DNA of 64,000 nt from Streptomyces sp. NBC_00094. GTDB lineage: Bacteria > Actinomycetota > Actinomycetes > Streptomycetales > Streptomycetaceae. A program made the position numbers and the translations under genes. A model generated the notes under the pieces. It worked only from the letters and a program-made list of their open reading frames with translations. It was not told the origin of the DNA and did not search any database. Shown piece after piece: positions 35,077 to 43,605 of this stretch (the first letter of the stretch is position 1; every line of letters starts with the position of its first letter). The stretch lies in contig NZ_JAPEMB010000001.1 in the NCBI RefSeq assembly GCF_026343125.1, positions 1,240,001 to 1,304,000 of the forward strand, read 5' to 3'.

Positions 35077-35853
35077 TCAGGCGGACTTGCGGCCCAGCAT
35101 CCGGCCGACCTTCTCCGCCCGCGCCGTCAGACCCCAGCCGGTGACCCGCCACAGCGCCTCGACGACGATGTTCCGGCTCATCTTGGAGTCGCCGATCTCA
35201 CGCTCCACGAAGGTGATCGGGACCTCGACGACGTGGAAGCCGGCGGCGATGGCGCGACGGGCCAGGTCGACCTGGAAGCAGTAGCCCGCGGAGGCCACGT
35301 CGTCCAGGCCCAGGCCCTCCAGGGTCTCCTTGCGGAAGGCCCGGTAGCCGCCGGTGACGTCACGGATCGGCACGTCGAGCATCACGCGCGAGTAGAGGCT
35401 GCCGCCGCGGGAGATGAACTCGCGGGACTTCGGCCAGTTCACGATCCGGCCGCCCGGCACCCAGCGGGAGCCGAGGACGAGGTCCGCGCCCTTCAGGGCG
35501 GTGAGCAGTCGCGGCAGCTCCTCGGGCTGGTGCGAGCCGTCCGCGTCCATCTCGACGAGGACGCCGTAGCCCTGCTCGATGCCCCAGCGGAAGCCGGCGA
35601 GGTAGGCGGCGCCGAGCCCCTCCTTGCCCTTCCGGTGCAGGACGTGGACGTGGTCGTCCTCGGACGCGATCTCGTCCGCGAACTTGCCCGTACCGTCAGG
35701 ACTGTTGTCGTCGGCGACGAGAATGTGCGCCTCGGGTACGGCCTCCCGCACCCGCGCGACGATCGGCTTGATGTTCTCCGCCTCGTTGTAGGTCGGAATG
35801 ATCACCAAGGCCTTGCCGAGCGGGCCGTAACGCCTCTGGCCACCGTCGTTCAC
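35077..35853 (-). CDS. Polyprenol monophosphomannose synthase
   Basis: A 258-aa GT2 enzyme (GTG start after AAGGGG; MNDGGQRRYGPLGKALVIIPTYNEAENI). The motifs are VADDNSPDGTG, EMDADGSHQPEELPRLL (metal-binding DAD), LGSRWVPGGRIVNWPKSREFISRGGSLYSR, and DVTGGYRAFRKETLEGL. It transfers mannose from GDP-mannose to polyprenyl phosphate at the membrane face, providing the donor for protein O-mannosylation and glycolipids. It corresponds to the catalytic Ppm1 domain without the acyltransferase (Lnt) part, the usual arrangement in Streptomyces. Confidence 0.94.
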   Translation of the reverse strand: MNDGGQRRYGPLGKALVIIPTYNEAENIKPIVARVREAVPEAHILVADDNSPDGTGKFADEIASEDDHVHVLHRKGKEGLGAAYLAGFRWGIEQGYGVLVEMDADGSHQPEELPRLLTALKGADLVLGSRWVPGGRIVNWPKSREFISRGGSLYSRVMLDVPIRDVTGGYRAFRKETLEGLGLDDVASAGYCFQVDLARRAIAAGFHVVEVPITFVEREIGDSKMSRNIVVEALWRVTGWGLTARAEKVGRMLGRKSA

Positions 35854-36302
35854 TACTGCCCCTTCGGATACAAACGCAGGACCCCACCATAGCGAGGTCC
35901 TCGGAGTGTTCCGCCGCGGCGGTCGTGTGGGACAGGACATACGGGGGGCGAGTGCCGTGCGGTGCGGGGCCCGTCGTCCTTCGGTCCGACCTGGGATCCG
36001 CTGGCTGCGGGTCGACCGAGAGCCGTTGTCTACTGAACGTCCGGGCCCCACCCGGGTCGCACCTTCCGCCGGAGAAACCTTCCCTCGCGGCCGAGGCGCG
36101 GGCGGCGGTCGGCGACTGCGTGGGTGTGTGAACCGGTCGGACGTCCCGTGGTGGACGCGGAGAACCTACCCGCCGGTGATAGTCGACTGTCAACACCCGC
36201 TTGACCTGCGGAGATGCCCCAAAAGGCCAGGCTGGAGGGGAAGATCCGCAGGTCGGGGACAAGCATACGGACGAGCGGCCGGGGGCCGGAAATGTCGCTA
36301 CA
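35854..36302. other. Intergenic region upstream of the mannose synthase
   Basis: About 450 bp between two minus-strand genes. A TATGGT box (35886-35891, minus strand) about 33 bp before the mannose synthase GTG could be its -10 element; no clear -35 is seen. The amidohydrolase terminator would be expected near 36200-36300 but I find no strong hairpin. No frame looks coding. Confidence 0.4.
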
Positions 36303-37946
36303 TCACTCGTTCGGCCGTACGAACACCGTCTGCCCGTACACCACCGTCCGCAGGCAGACGGGGAGGTCGGCACCGGGCGACAGATCGGGCAGACCGGGCG
36401 TACCGGAACGGGGGTCGGTGGACCAGCGGGCCACCCTGTCGTCGGGCGCCTGGACGAGGAGCTCCCCGGTGCGCCAGACCGCGTAGTCGGCGGGGGCGCC
36501 GGGGACGAGCGTCCCGGCGTCGTCCCGGCCCACGGCCCGCCAGCCGCCCCGGGTGTGGGCGGTGAAGGCGGCCCGGACGGAGATCCGGTGCTCGGGGGTG
36601 CGGTGGAAGGCGGCGGCCCGGACGGTGCCCCACGGGTCGAGCGGCGTGACCGGGCTGTCGGAGCCGAAGGCCAGCGGCACACCGGCGCGCAGCAGCGCCG
36701 CGTACGGGTTGAGGGTACGGGCCCGCTCGGCGCCGAGCCGGTCGGCGTACATGCCCGCCTCGCCGCCCCACAGCGCGTCGAAGGCGGGCTGGACCGAGGC
36801 CGTCAGGCCCAGCTCCGCGAAGGCGGCGATCGTCTCGGGGGTGAGCATCTCGGCGTGCTCGACGCGGTGCCGCGCGGCGCGGACACGAGCCAGGCCGACC
36901 TTCTCCGCGGCGGCGCGGACGCCCTCGACGACCGCGGTCACGGCGGCGTCCCCGATGGCGTGGAAACCGGCCTGGAGCCCTTCCTCGGTGCAGGCCACGA
37001 CATGGGCGGCGACGGCGGGCGCGTCCAGATGGGCGGCCCCCGTGTGGGCGGAGTCGGCGTGGTCCGCGTACGGCTCGTGGAGGCAGGCGGTGTGCGAGCC
37101 CAGGGAGCCGTCGGCGAACAGGTCGCCGGCCGCGCCGAGGGCGCCCAGCGCGCGGGCCCGCTCGACGTCGAGGTCGGCCCAGTAGCCGACGACCCGGGGC
37201 CCCGCCTCCGCCCGGGCCAGATCCAGGAGGCCGGTGAAGTCCTCCTCGGAGGAGATCTGCGGGCCGCCGCACTCGTGGAGGGTGCCGATGCCGAGGGAGG
37301 CGGCGTGGCTCCGGGCGGCGCGCTGCGCCTCCGTGCGCTGCGCCGGGGAGACGGCGGCGAAGGCGGCGGCCCGTACGGCGTGATGTGCGTCACCGGTGAG
37401 CGGCCGCTGTCCGTCGTGGAAGCCGTCCAGGTCGCGGACACCGGGAACGAGGTCGAGGAGGGCGGTCGTGACGACGGCCGAATGGACGTCGATCCGGGTC
37501 AGGTAGAGGGGCCTGCCCCCGGTGAGCCCGTCGAGCTCGGCCCGGGTGAGCGGGCGGCGCTCGGGCCAGCGGGAGGCGTCCCAGCCGTGGCCGATGAGGA
37601 TGCGGTCGTCGGGGCGGGCCGCGGCGTGGGCCCGGATCAGCTCGGCCGCCTCGGCGAGCGAGACGGCGGAGGACAGGTCGAGGCCGGTGAGGGCGAAGCC
37701 GGTGGCCGTGGTGTGCACGTGCGCGTCGACGAACGCCGGGGTGACGAGCGCGCCTTCCAGGTCGACCACCTCGTCCACGCCGGAGGCGAAGGCGTCGGCC
37801 GCGCCCTCCGAGCCCACCCAGGCGACGTGTCCGCGCTCCACCACCATGGCGGTGGCGAAGGGGTCGGCTGGGCTGTGGACTTCTCCACCGCGCAGCAGCA
37901 CGGTGCGGTGTTCGGCGGCGGAGGTGACAGACGTGGTCTCACTCAT
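36303..37946 (-). CDS. Amidohydrolase, YtcJ-like
   Basis: A 547-aa metal-dependent hydrolase of the YtcJ type. It shows the N-terminal composite beta domain (LLRGGEVHSPADPFATAMVVERGHVAWVG), VTPAFVDAHVHTTATG (HxH), GHGWDASRWPE, LFADGSLGSHTACLHEPY, HAIGDAAVTAVVEGVR, RHRVEHAEML, and FGSDSPVTPLDPWGTVRAA with the metal/catalytic Asp. Such enzymes deacylate or hydrolyse amide substrates; no substrate can be named. There is no ribosome binding site, but a TAGCCT box lies six bases ahead of the ATG, so the mRNA is probably leaderless. Confidence 0.9.
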   Translation of the reverse strand: MSETTSVTSAAEHRTVLLRGGEVHSPADPFATAMVVERGHVAWVGSEGAADAFASGVDEVVDLEGALVTPAFVDAHVHTTATGFALTGLDLSSAVSLAEAAELIRAHAAARPDDRILIGHGWDASRWPERRPLTRAELDGLTGGRPLYLTRIDVHSAVVTTALLDLVPGVRDLDGFHDGQRPLTGDAHHAVRAAAFAAVSPAQRTEAQRAARSHAASLGIGTLHECGGPQISSEEDFTGLLDLARAEAGPRVVGYWADLDVERARALGALGAAGDLFADGSLGSHTACLHEPYADHADSAHTGAAHLDAPAVAAHVVACTEEGLQAGFHAIGDAAVTAVVEGVRAAAEKVGLARVRAARHRVEHAEMLTPETIAAFAELGLTASVQPAFDALWGGEAGMYADRLGAERARTLNPYAALLRAGVPLAFGSDSPVTPLDPWGTVRAAAFHRTPEHRISVRAAFTAHTRGGWRAVGRDDAGTLVPGAPADYAVWRTGELLVQAPDDRVARWSTDPRSGTPGLPDLSPGADLPVCLRTVVYGQTVFVRPNE

Positions 37947-37952
37947 GCGACC

Positions 37953-37958
37953 AGGCTA
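37953..37958 (-). promoter_or_regulatory. -10 box for a leaderless amidohydrolase mRNA
   Basis: TAGCCT, six bases before the ATG, with no ribosome binding site between. The regulator gene upstream has the same arrangement. Confidence 0.55.
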
Positions 37959-38141
37959 GGACCTGGGGGGACCTGCTTCGTCCGGCAGGCCCCCTCTGCG
38001 CGGCGGGCCTCCTCCGTGCGGCCGGCCCCGCCCGCGAGGCGGGCCCGCTCCGCGCGGCCGGACGCGATGCGCGACGATCCCGCCGAGATGCGCCACGATC
38101 CCGCCGCGATCCCGCCCGCGGTCGACCACGGGCGGGCGCGG

Positions 38142-38582
38142 TCAGATGCGCGGCGGCCGGGCCTCGTACGGGGTGGACAGGACGACGGTCGTGCGACTGG
38201 AGACCCCGGCCTGGGAGCGGATGCGGCTGAGCAGGTGCTCCAGCTCCAGCGGGGTGGCCACCCGGACCTTGAGGATGTAGTTCTCGTCGCCCGCGACGCT
38301 GTGGCAGGCCTCGATCTCGGGGATGTCGGCGAGCCGGTCGGGGGTGTCGTCGGGCGCGCTCGGGTCGAAGGGTTTGACCGAGATGAAGGCGGTGAGCGGC
38401 AGGCCCACGGCCTCCGGGTCGACGACGGCGGCATAGCCGCGGATGACACCGCGCTGCTCGAGTCGGCGGACGCGCTGATGCACAGCCGAGGTGGACAGGC
38501 CGGTGGCCTTGCCCAGGTCGGTGTAGCTCATGCGCCCGTCCTTGACGAGCAATTCGACGATCTGACGATCCAGCTCCTCCAT
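38142..38582 (-). CDS. Lrp/AsnC-family transcriptional regulator
   Basis: A 146-aa regulator. The N-terminal helix-turn-helix is ELDRQIVELLVKDGRMSYTDLGKATGLSTSAVHQRVRRLEQRGVIRGY and the C-terminal RAM domain is FISVKPFD...EIEACHSVAGDENYILKVRVATPLELEHLLSRIRSQAGVSSRTTVVL. Family members sense amino acids and control transport or metabolism. It precedes the amidohydrolase on the same strand, separated by about 195 bp of its own promoter region. The ATG is leaderless, with TAGGGT six bases ahead. Confidence 0.95.
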   Translation of the reverse strand: MEELDRQIVELLVKDGRMSYTDLGKATGLSTSAVHQRVRRLEQRGVIRGYAAVVDPEAVGLPLTAFISVKPFDPSAPDDTPDRLADIPEIEACHSVAGDENYILKVRVATPLELEHLLSRIRSQAGVSSRTTVVLSTPYEARPPRI

Positions 38583-38588
38583 GCGGTG

Positions 38589-38594
38589 ACCCTA
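38589..38594 (-). promoter_or_regulatory. -10 box for the leaderless Lrp-type gene
   Basis: TAGGGT followed by six bases and the ATG, again without a ribosome binding site. Confidence 0.55.
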
Positions 38595-38808
38595 GTGCGC
38601 CCCGGAGCCAGGGGGGCAATCGGGGGTGGCTCGTATAGGGCGGTTTGGGCGGTCACGGGGCACCTGCGCCGGGCATGTGACGAACACCACAGGTTTGTGT
38701 CCGCTCTCAGGTGTGAGCTCACGGTTATGCGGAGTTCCGTATGGGAAGTGCTTGCTGTGGTCGAGGCCGTACAGACCCGGCCCGACGCACCCGAGGGGGA
38801 GATTCTCC

Positions 38809-39177
38809 ATGCAGGAGCCTGTTGATTCGGTCGACACGTTCGACGAGCTCGACGCGTACGACACCTTTGAGATGTTCCGGGTCATCTGCCCGGAGTGCGT
38901 GCAGCCGATCGCGCTGCTCGCCGACGAGGACGTGCTGCCGGAGCACGCGCTCTGCCCCACGCCGTGGAACCCCTTCGTCCTGACGGTCTGCCAGGGCACG
39001 GGGCTCGCGGCCGCGGCGGCTCGGCCGGCGGACGACACCCTGGAGGTCCAGGAGCAGGACACCGCTCTGCTCCTGACGCTCCCCCAGGGCCTCGACTGGC
39101 GGACGCAGCCCTTCTCGCACGTCGGCGGTCCGGGCTCGCGTCCGCTGCGGGTGCCGCAGATGCGACGCGCCGCCTAG
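38809..39177 (+). CDS. Small protein with cysteine pair motif, unknown function
   Basis: A 122-aa protein. An acidic N-terminus (DSVDTFDELDAYDTFEMF) is followed by CPECVQPIALLADEDVLPEHALC, which could form a small zinc-ribbon-like site, and a Pro/Gly/Arg-rich tail. The ATG follows GAGGGGGA at slightly long spacing. It is convergent with the kinase-like gene, only 7 bp between stop codons. A near-palindrome (TGCGGA-GT-TCCGTA, about 38729-38742) lies in its upstream region. I do not recognise a function. Confidence 0.75.
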   Translation: MQEPVDSVDTFDELDAYDTFEMFRVICPECVQPIALLADEDVLPEHALCPTPWNPFVLTVCQGTGLAAAAARPADDTLEVQEQDTALLLTLPQGLDWRTQPFSHVGGPGSRPLRVPQMRRAA

Positions 39178-39184
39178 CCCTGTC

Positions 39185-40276
39185 TCACCAGTAGCTTCCC
39201 CGCACCATCGCCGCGAGCGTGGCGTGGTGCAGGATGAGGGCGTCCGGATCGGCGGGCACCTCGACCTCGCCGAAGTAGGCCTGTCGGTACGCGATCCTCA
39301 GCATCACGATCGCGTGCCGCAGCGCCGCGTAGAGGGTGTGGAACTCCATGTCGCGCGGGGTGTGCCCGGTGAGCTCCGCGTAGCGCCGCTCGATCGCGTC
39401 ACGGCGCAGGAAGCCGGGCAGACCGGGCTGGCCGAAGGCGACCGTCAGGTCCTGGAAGAAGCGGTGGAGGTAGACCGTCCAGCCGAGGTCGACCTCGCGC
39501 GGGACGCAGGACGCCATCTCCCAGTCGAGGACGGCGGCGGGCGTGAAGCCGTCGTAGACGATGTTCCCGATCCGGGCGTCGCCCCAGCCGAGGACGGCCG
39601 GGCCCTCGTCGGCCGGCCAGTGCGCCTCCAGCCAGTCGAAGGCCGACTCGATGAGCGGCGAGGGGGCGAGTCCGTCCACCACCCAGCCGTAGTAGGCGCG
39701 CTGGGCGTCGACATGACGGCGCAGTGGGGTGCCCTGGCCGTCCGGCAGCAGGAACTCGGCCTCCTTCGCCGGGACCTGGTCGTGCAGCCGGGCCAGCACG
39801 GAGACGGACTCGGCCTCCAGGTGGGCGCGCTCGGCGTCGGTGGCGGCGTGCAGCCAGTTCCCCTCGTACGTGTAGGGCATGACGTCCGGCGGCACCCGGC
39901 CCTCGGCCCGGGCCATCACGAAGAAGGGGGCGCCCAGCGGCCCCGGGTCCTCCTCCAGCCACAGCACGCGCGGCACGGGGACGTCGCTGTGCTCCGCGAC
40001 CAACCCCATCACGCGGTACTGACGGGCCATGTCGTAGACGGGGAAGACGGTGTACGCGGCGGGGTCGGCCGCCAGCCGCAGGGCGCAGCCGCGTACGGGG
40101 GCGTCGGGGTGGTCCAGGTCGAAGAGCAGGGTCTCGCTGGACATGCCGTTGGAGCCGGGCACGGCGAGCCCGGTGACACGGGCGCCGGGCAGGTGCCGGT
40201 CCAGCCAGACGGTGAGCCGTCGGCCGAGCTCCTCGGGGTCACGGGTGGTGGTGCGGGGTCGGGGCGCGGTAGCCAC
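39185..40276 (-). CDS. Phosphotransferase (APH) family protein
   Basis: A 363-aa aminoglycoside-phosphotransferase-fold kinase. The N-lobe includes GSNGMSSETLLFDLD and CALRLAADPAAYTVFPVYDMARQYRVMGLVAEHSDVPVPRVLWLEEDPGPLGAPFFVMARAEG. The C-lobe has the Brenner-type catalytic region LGWGDARIGNIVYDGFTPAAVLDWEMASCVPREVDLGW (HGD replaced by WGD; D in IGN loop and DWE). The last part resembles acyl-CoA-dehydrogenase-associated APH proteins of mycobacteria and Streptomyces. The GTG follows GAGGAGG. It follows a beta-rich partner protein by ten bases. Substrate unknown. Confidence 0.88.
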   Translation of the reverse strand: MATAPRPRTTTRDPEELGRRLTVWLDRHLPGARVTGLAVPGSNGMSSETLLFDLDHPDAPVRGCALRLAADPAAYTVFPVYDMARQYRVMGLVAEHSDVPVPRVLWLEEDPGPLGAPFFVMARAEGRVPPDVMPYTYEGNWLHAATDAERAHLEAESVSVLARLHDQVPAKEAEFLLPDGQGTPLRRHVDAQRAYYGWVVDGLAPSPLIESAFDWLEAHWPADEGPAVLGWGDARIGNIVYDGFTPAAVLDWEMASCVPREVDLGWTVYLHRFFQDLTVAFGQPGLPGFLRRDAIERRYAELTGHTPRDMEFHTLYAALRHAIVMLRIAYRQAYFGEVEVPADPDALILHHATLAAMVRGSYW

Positions 40277-40286
40277 GGGAGCCTCC

Positions 40287-41432
40287 TCAGTTGGCCGTCG
40301 AGGTGTGGTCGGCGAAGCCGCTGGGGTCGTGGCGGCCGAAGGAGCCGTGTTCGAAGATGCCGTAGCCGGTGTGGCCGTCGAGGGTGAAGCGGGCGGCGTG
40401 GTCGGTGACGCCGTACGCGGCCATGGGGTGCGCGGACGGGTCGGAGAGGTCGTAGACGCGTCGGTCCGTCCAGCCGCGGCCCTGCCAGGTGCCGTGCTGC
40501 CAGTCGGTGGCGGGCGGGTAGCCCGCGCCGACGGCCAGCGGCGAGGAGGCGAGGATCTCGACGCCGATCTCCAGGGGTTTCCCGGCCGGGTCGGCGAGGT
40601 GGACGACGGCCCGTTCGGGGTGGCGGGTGCCCGGGCGGTACGTGATGTCGGTGCGGGGCCAGCCGAGTTGGGTGTCGCGGCGGTCGTTCCGTACGAGCAG
40701 GGCTTCGTTGAGGGTGCGGTAGCCGTCGGCGTCCTCCTGGGCGATGACCATGAGGAAGCGGTCCTCGAAGCGCATGGGTATCCAGAGCCAGTGGAAGCCC
40801 TCGGGTCGGAACTCGACGGCGCGGCCCGGTTCTTCGCCGGGTATGGGGCGCACGCCCCAGCTGCGGTCGCGGGTGCCGGTCCACTCCCCCGCGGTGACCG
40901 TGAACACCTCGCCGCCGGCCCTGATCTCGCCCGTGCAGTGCCCGGCCTGGACGAAGCGTCGGCCTTCGAGGGTGAGGCGGCCGCCGTGGCGCTGGGTGTG
41001 GTGGGGCTCCCAGACGGTGGGGAAGTCGCCGGTCCAGGTGAGGTCGAAGGAGAGCCCGTCGGGGTCGTCATCGCCGTCGGGGGCGGCCTCGCAGCGCAGG
41101 GAGAGGCGTTTGAGGGGTTCGTCGACCGTGATCGTGAGGGGGCCGACGGAGAGGTTCGTGCGGTCGTCGCCGAGCGCGTCGGAGGCGCGGACGGCGTGGA
41201 GCCGGTCACCGACGCGCAGGGTCGCGTAGGCGTCGATGACACCGGTGTTCGGGTAGACGCCGAGGCCGGCGATGAGCAGGGCCCGGCCCTCGTGGTCGAA
41301 GACATGGAAGATGCAGCGGTCGTAGGCGTTGCGGTCGCTGCTGACGTGGTGCTTCATCGAGAGCGGGGCCTGGTGCACGGGGTATTCGTCGAGCGCGACG
41401 GGCCGGTCGTCGACGTGCCGGTTCACCGACAT
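40287..41432 (-). CDS. Beta-rich AttH/CrtC-like protein, partner of the APH kinase
   Basis: A 381-aa protein rich in Trp, His and Asp and predicted mostly beta strand (WTGTRDRSWGVRPIPGEEPGRAVEFRPEGFHWLWIPMRFEDRFLMVIAQEDADGYRTLNEALLVRNDRR). The layout recalls the AttH/CrtC (hydroxyneurosporene-synthase-like) lipocalin-type fold, which binds hydrophobic ligands. Genes like this commonly sit next to APH-fold kinases in actinobacteria. The ATG follows AGGAGG. A perfect inverted repeat lies 60 bp upstream and may be an operator. Function inferred only as ligand binding or modification. Confidence 0.75.
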   Translation of the reverse strand: MSVNRHVDDRPVALDEYPVHQAPLSMKHHVSSDRNAYDRCIFHVFDHEGRALLIAGLGVYPNTGVIDAYATLRVGDRLHAVRASDALGDDRTNLSVGPLTITVDEPLKRLSLRCEAAPDGDDDPDGLSFDLTWTGDFPTVWEPHHTQRHGGRLTLEGRRFVQAGHCTGEIRAGGEVFTVTAGEWTGTRDRSWGVRPIPGEEPGRAVEFRPEGFHWLWIPMRFEDRFLMVIAQEDADGYRTLNEALLVRNDRRDTQLGWPRTDITYRPGTRHPERAVVHLADPAGKPLEIGVEILASSPLAVGAGYPPATDWQHGTWQGRGWTDRRVYDLSDPSAHPMAAYGVTDHAARFTLDGHTGYGIFEHGSFGRHDPSGFADHTSTAN

Positions 41433-41489
41433 GGCTGGCCTCCTGAGCGGCGGTTGGTTCCGCGTCGGCGGGTGCTTCCGCGATGGAAG

Positions 41490-41504
41490 CTGACGGTACG
41501 TCAG
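41490..41504. promoter_or_regulatory. Perfect inverted repeat, likely TetR-type operator
   Basis: CTGACGGTACGTCAG: arms CTGACG/CGTCAG around GTA. TetR-family repressors of lipid and sterol genes often bind TGAC...GTCA palindromes. It lies in the divergent promoter region between the AttH-like gene and a proline-rich protein gene. No TetR gene is in the neighbourhood. Confidence 0.5.
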
Positions 41505-41605
41505 GTAAACGGTGAGGGGCCAGAGCCGCGCACCGGGTACCGGACGAACTGCCGCTCGATTCCGCTCGGGGGTGACCCCTGCAGCCGGGGAGCGTTGGTC
41601 CCGAC

Positions 41606-42010
41606 ATGACCACGCTGTACACGACTCCCAGCGGTTACGGTCGGCACCGGCAGGCCGAACCGCACGGTGAAGAATCGGTTCCTCGGAAGATGCCCCTGCC
41701 GCCGCAGACACCCGCGCCCGCCGCCCCCGTCCCCGCTGCCCCCACGCCCGCACCCGCACCCGCACCCGCCACTCCCGTACCGGCTGCGGTGCCGGTCCCG
41801 GTCCCGGCCCCGGCCCCGGTCCCGGTGCCCGTCCAGGTCCTCCCCGACCCGCCCATCTACCAGGACGTCCTCAGTCTCTGGGCCAGTCAGGGCCGTACCC
41901 TCCCGGGCCACCGCGACCAGGAGTGGAGCCGGCTCGCCGCCGGTCCCGTCTGGGCGGACCGCACCGTACGCGTCAGCGGGACTCTGGTCCGACCAGGTGA
42001 CGCGCGATGA
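41606..42010 (+). CDS. Proline-rich small protein, unknown function
   Basis: A 134-aa protein: MTTLYTTPSGYGRHRQ, a basic segment, a 45-residue Pro/Ala/Val run (repeats such as PVPVPAPAPVPVPV), then a more normal C-terminus (YQDVLSLWASQGRTLPGHRDQEWSRLAAGPVWADRTVRVSG). The C-terminal part and the ATG make a real gene plausible, but the ribosome binding site (GGGGAG) is rather far upstream. Its 3' end overlaps the convergent acyl-CoA dehydrogenase gene by 38 bp. No family recognised. Confidence 0.5.
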   Translation: MTTLYTTPSGYGRHRQAEPHGEESVPRKMPLPPQTPAPAAPVPAAPTPAPAPAPATPVPAAVPVPVPAPAPVPVPVQVLPDPPIYQDVLSLWASQGRTLPGHRDQEWSRLAAGPVWADRTVRVSGTLVRPGDAR

Positions 42011-43145
42011 CGACCCGCTGGATCTGATTGGTCCCCTCGACGATCTGCAGCATCTTCGCCTCCCGCAGATACCGCTCCACGGGGAAGTCCGCGGTGTAGC
42101 CGTACCCGCCGAGCACCTGCACCGCGTCGGTCGTGACCCGCATGGCGGCGTCCGAGCAGAAGAGCTTCGCCATCGCCGCCGCCCGCCCGAACTCCCGCCC
42201 CTCGTCCCGGAGCCGCGCCGCCTCCAGGTAGAGCGCCCGGCCCGCCTCGACCAGGGTCGCCATGTCGGCGAGCAGAAAGCGGAGCCCCTGGAAGTCGGCG
42301 ATCGGCCGCCCGAACTGCCGGCGTTGCCGCGCGTACGCGACGGCCTCGTCGAGCGCCGCCCGGCCGAGCCCGACGGCGCAGGCCGCGATGCCCAGCCGCC
42401 CCGAGTCCAGGGCGGCGAGCGCGATCGCGAAGCCCTGCCCCTCCGCGCCGAGCCGCCGCGCGTCGGGGACCCGTACGCCGTCGAAGTGGAGCTGGGCGGT
42501 GGGCGAGCCCTTCATGCCCATCTTCCGCTCGGGCGCGGCCGCGCTCAGCCCCGGGGCGTCCCCCGGCACCAGGAAGGCCGTGATGCCGCGTGCGCCCGCG
42601 CCGCCGGTGCGGGCCATGACCGTGCAGAAGTCCGCGACGCCGCCGTGGGTGATCCAGGCCTTGGTGCCGTCGATCACCCAGTCCTCGCCGTCCCGGACGG
42701 CCCGGGTCCGCAGCGCCGCAGCGTCGGAGCCCGCCGAGGGTTCGGAGAGGCAGTACGCGCCGAGGAGTCCGCCGCCCAGCATCGCGGGCAGGTGCGCGGC
42801 CCGCTGCTCCGCGGTGCCGAAGCCCGCGAGGGCGTGGCAGGAGAGCGTGTGGACGCTGACCCCGAGGCCCACGGTGAGCCGGGCCGCGGCGAGCTCCTCG
42901 AGGACCTGGAGGTAGACCTCGTACGGCTGGCCTCCCCCGCCGTACTCCGGGTCGTAGGGCAGCCCGAGCAGCCCCGACCGGGACAGCAGCGCGAAGAGCT
43001 CCCGGGGGAAGCGGCCCTCGGCCTCCTCCTCCGCGGCGCGCGGGGCGATCTCCCGCCGGGCGATGTCACGGACCAGGGCCAGCAGCTCCCGGGCCTCGTC
43101 GGTGGGCAGTCGGCGTTCCACGCCGTCCGCGGGGCTCTCGGACAT
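41973..43145 (-). CDS. Acyl-CoA dehydrogenase
   Basis: A 390-aa FAD-dependent acyl-CoA dehydrogenase. The motifs are AYCLSEPSAGSDAAALRTRA and WVIDGTKAWITHGGVADF (FAD and substrate binding), ARQRRQFGRPIADFQGLRFLLADMAT, and the C-terminal QVLGGYGYTADFPVERYLREAKMLQIVEGTNQIQRVVIARHL with the catalytic Glu in the usual VEGT context. It introduces the alpha-beta double bond in acyl-CoA oxidation. The ATG (MSESPADG) follows GGGAGGAG; an upstream in-frame start would add 28 residues unlike the family. Chain-length preference cannot be read. Confidence 0.95.
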   Translation of the reverse strand: MSESPADGVERRLPTDEARELLALVRDIARREIAPRAAEEEAEGRFPRELFALLSRSGLLGLPYDPEYGGGGQPYEVYLQVLEELAAARLTVGLGVSVHTLSCHALAGFGTAEQRAAHLPAMLGGGLLGAYCLSEPSAGSDAAALRTRAVRDGEDWVIDGTKAWITHGGVADFCTVMARTGGAGARGITAFLVPGDAPGLSAAAPERKMGMKGSPTAQLHFDGVRVPDARRLGAEGQGFAIALAALDSGRLGIAACAVGLGRAALDEAVAYARQRRQFGRPIADFQGLRFLLADMATLVEAGRALYLEAARLRDEGREFGRAAAMAKLFCSDAAMRVTTDAVQVLGGYGYTADFPVERYLREAKMLQIVEGTNQIQRVVIARHLVGPESR

Positions 43146-43239
43146 GGCCGGGTGCTCCTCCCTGCCGGGGCGCGCGGGCGCGCGGTGCCGGGTCGCGGGG
43201 AGTATGCCCGTTTCGTACGGGCGGATCACACGGTCGACG

Positions 43240-43389
43240 TCACATGAGGCCCGCTCGGGTGACGAACACGGCGAGCACGACGACCAGGGTCCAGCCGAGC
43301 ACGTGTTCCAGGATCTTGGGGCCGTCGCCGTCCCGGGGGCCGCCCGTCCGGGCGCGGGAGAGGAAGCGGGCGTAGGTGGTTGCGGTCAT
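43240..43389 (-). CDS. Small single-helix membrane protein
   Basis: A 49-aa protein: MTATTYARFLSRARTGG, a charged linker, one membrane helix (VLGWTLVVVLAVFVTRAG) at the very end. The ATG follows AAGGTGG at good spacing; a start 51 bases upstream would give 66 residues. Function unknown. Confidence 0.55.
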   Translation of the reverse strand: MTATTYARFLSRARTGGPRDGDGPKILEHVLGWTLVVVLAVFVTRAGLM

Positions 43390-43605
43390 GGCCACCACCT
43401 TGCGGCACGGGGGCGGCCCCGGGGTAGAGACGTCGGTCACGTCCCCCGGCGCCGCCCGGCCGGGTCAGCCGCAGCCGAGGGCCGCGAGGGCCTTGCGCCG
43501 GGCGGGCGAGGGGCGGTCCGGGAAGGAGAGGCAGCAGACCCCTCCTGTGCCGGAGACCACTGTGCCGACTCGGTGCCGGCTTCCGTGGAATCGCGTGCGG
43601 CGCAC

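Noticed and set aside
43390..43605. Possible gene between the small membrane protein and the potassium channel
   Set aside because: No start with a ribosome binding site in a frame with coding bias; treated as non-coding.
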